From NCBI GenBank assembly GCA_025352345.1, contig JANXTP010000040.1:1-8959 (forward strand): DNA of 8,959 nt, read 5' to 3'. The notes under the pieces were generated by a model that saw only the letters and a program-made list of their open reading frames with translations, had not been told where the DNA came from and made no database searches. The stretch comes from Burkholderiales bacterium (GTDB lineage Bacteria > Pseudomonadota > Gammaproteobacteria > Burkholderiales > Burkholderiaceae_C). Below, one piece after another: positions 5,638-8,959 of the stretch (within the stretch, counting starts at the first letter, position 1; each line of letters begins with the position of its first letter). The translations under genes were made by a program, and so were the position numbers.

Positions 5638-6993
5638 ATGAAATCTGACACCGTCATCGAAACCATCGAAGTCGCCGCGTTGACCATCGGCATGCAGATC
5701 CACCTGGACGGCGGGTGGATGTCGCACCCGTTTCCGCGCTCCAGCTTCAAGATTTCCAGCCTGGAGCAGATCGCGACGCTGCGCTCGCTGGGCCTGCAGC
5801 GCGTGCGCTGGACTCCGCAGGACAGCGATTTCAGCCACAGCACCACTCGCTGGGACACGGCCAGCCTGTTGGTGGCCGCAGGCGCAGACCCCACCGCTCA
5901 ACTGGCGGTGTCCGACACCCCGAACACCCCGACGGACGCGGCGCCCGACACCGTCGCAGAGACCGCGTCAGCGGAAGATGCCGCGCCCACCGCACAGGAT
6001 CTGCACCGCGCTGCACTGGCCGCCCAGCGCGCTGCACTGGCCGCCTGCGAACGCCGTTTCGCCGATGCCGCACGTGCCGCCAAGCAGGTCTTCGATGGCG
6101 CCGCGGCCCAGCCGATCGCCGCTCGCCACGGTGCCCAGGCACTGACCCAGCAACTGGTCGACCAGATGATCGGCAGCCAGGAGTTGTGCATCCGGCTGCT
6201 CAGCGAAGGGGCCGGCGACAAGGCCAGCGCCCACGCGCTGAACGTCAGCGTGATCTCGCTGCTGATGGGCCGCACCTTCAACCTCAGCGAGGCCGAGATG
6301 CTCGACCTCGGGCTGGGCGCGCTGCTGCACGACATCGGCAAGGCCGAGCTGCCGGAGCGCTTCCGCCACCGCGAGGAGCATTTCAGCGCGGCCGAGCACA
6401 AGCTCTACGAAACCCATGTCGCGCTCGGTATCGCCCAGGCGCGGCGCATGGAGCTGGCGCCGGGGGCCTCGCTGGTCATTGCCCAGCACCACGAACACAT
6501 CGATGGCAGCGGCTTCCCGTTGAAGCTGCAAAGCGACCGTACCACCGTGCCCTCGCGCATCGTGTCCCTGGTGGACCGCTACGACAAGCTGTGCAACCCG
6601 GCCAATCCAGGCAAGGCGGTCACCCCGCACGAGGCGGTGGCGCTGATGTTTGCGCAGGGCAAGAACAAGTACGACCCGGCCATCCTCGGCGCCTTCATCA
6701 AGATGATGGGCGTGTACCCGGCCGGCTCGGTGGTGCAACTCACCGACGACCGCTATGCGCTGGTGGTCGGCGTCAATTCCTCGCGGCCACTGAAGCCCAA
6801 GGTGCTGGTGCATGAGGCCGGAGTCCCGCGGGACGAGGCGCTGGTGCTTGACCTCGAAACCGTCAGCGGGCTGGGCATCCGGCGCAGCCTGAAGCCGACC
6901 GCGCTGCCGGCCCGTACGCTCGACTACCTGTCGCCTCGGCCCCGAGTGAGTTACTTTTTCGAGCCGACCCAGGACAGCGGGATGCTGATGTGA
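5638..6993 (+). CDS. DUF3391 / HD-GYP c-di-GMP phosphodiesterase
   Basis: The product (451 residues) fits the DUF3391-HD-GYP family. HD-GYP domains hydrolyse cyclic di-GMP in the cytoplasm, usually to GMP, lowering the signal and favouring motility. Residues about 5-85 are DUF3391 (IHLDGGWMSHPF). Residues 90-145 are an Ala/Thr/Pro-rich linker ending in a short heptad repeat. The HD-GYP core has His199, His231-Asp232 in LHDIGK, His260, His284-His285 in HHEHIDGSGFP and Asp313 in LVDRYDKLCNP, so the metal-binding set looks complete. The GYP tripeptide reads Gly-Phe-Pro. The C-terminal part (GVYPAGSVVQL, then RVSYFFE) is typical of the subfamily. An in-frame ATG at 5596 would add 14 residues; I prefer 5638, next to DUF3391 and downstream of the likely promoter. 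Neither has a Shine-Dalgarno. The stop overlaps the next gene by four bases. Confidence 0.92.
   Translation: MKSDTVIETIEVAALTIGMQIHLDGGWMSHPFPRSSFKISSLEQIATLRSLGLQRVRWTPQDSDFSHSTTRWDTASLLVAAGADPTAQLAVSDTPNTPTDAAPDTVAETASAEDAAPTAQDLHRAALAAQRAALAACERRFADAARAAKQVFDGAAAQPIAARHGAQALTQQLVDQMIGSQELCIRLLSEGAGDKASAHALNVSVISLLMGRTFNLSEAEMLDLGLGALLHDIGKAELPERFRHREEHFSAAEHKLYETHVALGIAQARRMELAPGASLVIAQHHEHIDGSGFPLKLQSDRTTVPSRIVSLVDRYDKLCNPANPGKAVTPHEAVALMFAQGKNKYDPAILGAFIKMMGVYPAGSVVQLTDDRYALVVGVNSSRPLKPKVLVHEAGVPRDEALVLDLETVSGLGIRRSLKPTALPARTLDYLSPRPRVSYFFEPTQDSGMLM
6007..6045 (+). repeat. Exact 18-bp tandem repeat encoding a coiled-coil heptad
   Basis: CGCGCTGCACTGGCCGCC occurs at 6007-6024 and again at 6028-6045, separated by CAG, giving a 21-base period. 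It encodes RAALAAQ-RAALAAC in the linker between DUF3391 and the HD-GYP domain. Seven residues is one coiled-coil heptad, so the repeat lengthens a helical linker by exactly two turns and keeps register. Confidence 0.8.
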
Positions 6994-8959
6994 GGATCTC
7001 GCGCAATCCGCCGTCCACCCCACCGGTGCCTGCGCCGGTGGTGCCAACGCGCCGTGTGCGCAGTGGCGATGGGCCTGCCGGCGCGTCGTCGATGAACCAG
7101 CGCGCCATCGAGGCCTGGCTGATGCCGCCGCGCGCGCTGATCGAGTGCCTGATCGACGCGGTCTGGCTGGTCGATCCTGAAAGCCTGCGCATCGTCGCCG
7201 CGAATGCCGCTTGTGGCATCCTCTTCGATGTCGATGCCGCCAGCCTGTGCGGGCAGGACATGCTGAGCTTGGCCGCAACGCCGGAAGACATGGCGTTTTG
7301 GCAGGAAGCCGCTCTCGGCTGGGCCGACAGCGTCGAGTCGCACAGCTGGGTGCGGCGTGCCGACGGCGAACTGGTGGCGGTGCTGCGGCGCGTCAGCCGG
7401 GTGATGCTGTCCGCCGACAAGGCGCTGTTCATGGTCGTGATGCACGACCGCAGCAGCGAGCGGCGCGCGGAAGATGAATTGTCCGACCGGCTGGCCGAAC
7501 TGGCGGCGACGCTGGAATCGACGCACGACGGCATCCTGGTCACCGACAGGAACGGACGCATCCGCAATTTCAACCAGCGTTTCGCCGCGCTCTGGGAGCT
7601 GCCCAACAGCCTGCTGGTGCAACGCGATGACGACGCCATCCTGTCGTGGATGCTGCGCCGGGTGGTCGAACCGGCCGAGTACATGCGCCGTCTGGCCGCC
7701 ATCGAAGGCGTGCCGCAGATGCAGGCCAGCGACACCGTGACGCTGATCGGTGGCCGGGTGCTCGAACGCGTCACCCTGCCGCCGAGCAGCCGCGGCAAGA
7801 CGATTGGCCGGGTCTATTCCTTCCGCGACATCAGCGAGCGCCTGGAAGCCAACCGGCGCATCGAAACCCTGTCACACACCGACGCGTTGACCGGCCTGCC
7901 CAACCGCCGCACGCTGCTTGGCCGCATCGATTACGCGCTGGCCCTGGCGCAGCGTGAAGGGGTGCGGTTCGCGCTGCTGTTCCTGAACCTCGACCGCTTC
8001 AAGCACATCAACGACACCCTCGGCCACAGCATGGGAGACCGCGTGCTGATCGAGGTTGCCGAGCGCCTGTTGCTCACCTTGCGGCAGGTCGACACGATCG
8101 CCCGCCTCGGCGCCGACGAATACGTGCTGCTGATCCACCAGGCCGATGCCGCCGGTGCCGAAGGCGGCGCACGTCGCGTGCTCGACGCGATACAGCGCCC
8201 GTTCACCCTCGACGATCTGAACTTCACCGTCACTTGCAGCGTCGGCATCTCGCTGCATCCGGGCGACGGCAGCACCGCCGACGAAATGCTGCAGGCCGCC
8301 GATGCGGCGATGAACGAAGCGCGCGAAAGCGGCCGTGCCGGCTTTCGTTTCCACCAGGCGCGCACCGACGGCACCTCGAAGCTGCGCACCCGCATGAAGC
8401 TCGATCACGCGATGCGCCAGGCGCTGGCGTCTGGCCGCTTCCGGCTGCATTACCAGCCGCAGGTCGATCTGAAGAGTGGCGAGATCGTCGGAGCCGAGGC
8501 GCTGATCCGCTGGCGCGACCCCGAGTTGGGTGACGTGCCGCCGACCGAGTTCATCCCTGTTGCCGAGCGCAGCGGCTTCATCGTGGCGATCGGCTCCTGG
8601 GTGCTGCAGCAGGCGGTTCAGCAGGCGGCGCTCTGGCGTGAGCAGGGGCGTCGGCTGCTGATGTCCATCAACGTGTCCGCGCTGCAGTTCCAGCAGGCGG
8701 ACTTCGTTGACAGCGTTGCGCGGACGCTGGCCGAGTTTGGGCTGGAGCCCGAGGGGCTGGAACTGGAGCTGACCGAATCGATCCTGATCCAGGACGCACA
8801 GGAAGCGCTGCACCGCTTGCAGGCGCTGGCCGAACTGGGCGTGAAGCTGGCGATCGACGACTTCGGCACGGGCTATTCGAGCCTGGCCTACCTGAAGCGC
8901 TTTCCGATCGGGCGGCTGAAGATCGACCGCAGCTTCATCCAGGGGCTGCCCGGCGATGA
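6990..8959 (+). CDS. PAS-PAS-GGDEF-EAL protein, c-di-GMP phosphodiesterase (3' end outside window)
   Basis: An open frame of 656 codons continues past the right edge. Domains in order: a Pro-rich N-terminus (1-35), PAS 1 (about 45-160, LIDAVWLVDPESLRIVAANA), PAS 2 (about 170-290, ESTHDGILVTDRNGRI), GGDEF (about 294-460) and EAL (from about 469, incomplete). The EAL part keeps Glu503 (EALIRW), Asn561 (INVSALQF), Glu596 (ELTES), Asp623-Asp624 (DDFGTGYSSL) and Lys644, so it should hydrolyse c-di-GMP to pGpG. The GGDEF part is degenerate: GADEY at 374-378 and Asn333 for the first Asp of the DLDRFK motif. It keeps an RxxD I-site (Arg365-Asp368). No membrane segment or signal peptide is seen, so it is a cytoplasmic sensor. 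The start is GTG at 6990, overlapping the HD-GYP stop as GTGA; an alternative ATG lies at 7092. The final TGA in the window is out of frame. Confidence 0.93.
   Translation, partial: MRISRNPPSTPPVPAPVVPTRRVRSGDGPAGASSMNQRAIEAWLMPPRALIECLIDAVWLVDPESLRIVAANAACGILFDVDAASLCGQDMLSLAATPEDMAFWQEAALGWADSVESHSWVRRADGELVAVLRRVSRVMLSADKALFMVVMHDRSSERRAEDELSDRLAELAATLESTHDGILVTDRNGRIRNFNQRFAALWELPNSLLVQRDDDAILSWMLRRVVEPAEYMRRLAAIEGVPQMQASDTVTLIGGRVLERVTLPPSSRGKTIGRVYSFRDISERLEANRRIETLSHTDALTGLPNRRTLLGRIDYALALAQREGVRFALLFLNLDRFKHINDTLGHSMGDRVLIEVAERLLLTLRQVDTIARLGADEYVLLIHQADAAGAEGGARRVLDAIQRPFTLDDLNFTVTCSVGISLHPGDGSTADEMLQAADAAMNEARESGRAGFRFHQARTDGTSKLRTRMKLDHAMRQALASGRFRLHYQPQVDLKSGEIVGAEALIRWRDPELGDVPPTEFIPVAERSGFIVAIGSWVLQQAVQQAALWREQGRRLLMSINVSALQFQQADFVDSVARTLAEFGLEPEGLELELTESILIQDAQEALHRLQALAELGVKLAIDDFGTGYSSLAYLKRFPIGRLKIDRSFIQGLPGD

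Noticed and set aside
5968..7278. A 436-codon leftward frame opposite the HD-GYP gene
   Set aside because: It is an antisense shadow with no domain signature, while the rightward frame has intact HD-GYP residues.
7872..8813. A 313-codon leftward frame opposite the GGDEF-EAL gene
   Set aside because: It is an antisense shadow; the rightward frame carries PAS, GGDEF and EAL motifs in order.
8957..8959. TGA at the very end of the window as stop of the GGDEF-EAL gene
   Set aside because: In the coding frame these bases are split as GAT GA, and an EAL domain needs roughly 80 more residues, so the gene continues outside.
1..8959. Mobile element, CRISPR, tRNA/rRNA or a defence island
   Set aside because: I saw no transposase, terminal inverted repeats, regularly spaced repeats or tRNA-like fold, and codon use is uniform across all genes.

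Overview
The window looks like chromosomal DNA of a high-GC betaproteobacterium, probably order Burkholderiales. This is inferred from the strongly GC-biased third codon positions, the divergent alr/lplT pair, the DUF3391-type HD-GYP protein and the sequence flavour of the proteins. The genus cannot be fixed by eye. Gene density is high, no gene-free stretch exceeds 300 bases, and I see no rRNA, tRNA, CRISPR array, insertion sequence or prophage gene.

Left part (1-2638): alanine racemase (alr) reads leftwards, with a possible second leftward gene clipped by the window edge. Reading rightwards is an LplT-type lysophospholipid transporter. The 174 bases between the alr and lplT starts hold a cluster of palindromes, an extended -10 promoter, and a strong Shine-Dalgarno followed by a 17-codon reading frame whose stop overlaps the lplT start as ATGA. 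That frame is a candidate translated leader peptide. D-alanine supply and lysophospholipid recycling both serve the cell envelope.

Middle part (2639-5548): three rightward metabolic or stress genes, probably separate or loosely linked units. They are an EamA/DMT family permease with a TTG start, a cysteine-type (thioredoxin-type) glutathione peroxidase, and a class I aromatic/aspartate aminotransferase with a GTG start. A fair intrinsic terminator lies between the peroxidase and the aminotransferase. The aminotransferase start codon forms the first bases of a perfect 12-bp palindrome.

Right part (5549-8959): a two-gene cyclic-di-GMP module. A DUF3391/HD-GYP phosphodiesterase overlaps by four bases (GTGA) a PAS-PAS-GGDEF-EAL protein that runs off the right end. 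That second gene has no stop inside the window. The HD-GYP catalytic residues look intact, but the GYP motif reads GFP. The GGDEF domain is degenerate (GADEY, with Asn for the first metal-binding Asp) yet keeps an RxxD I-site. The visible part of the EAL domain has all its expected metal ligands. The pair therefore looks like two different c-di-GMP-degrading enzymes made together. A sigma-28 (FliA)-like promoter upstream would tie them to the flagellar regulon.

Most genes here are ordinary. The points most worth a second look are the lplT leader peptide with its palindromic upstream region, the promoter and paired motif changes of the c-di-GMP operon, and the start-codon palindrome of the aminotransferase.
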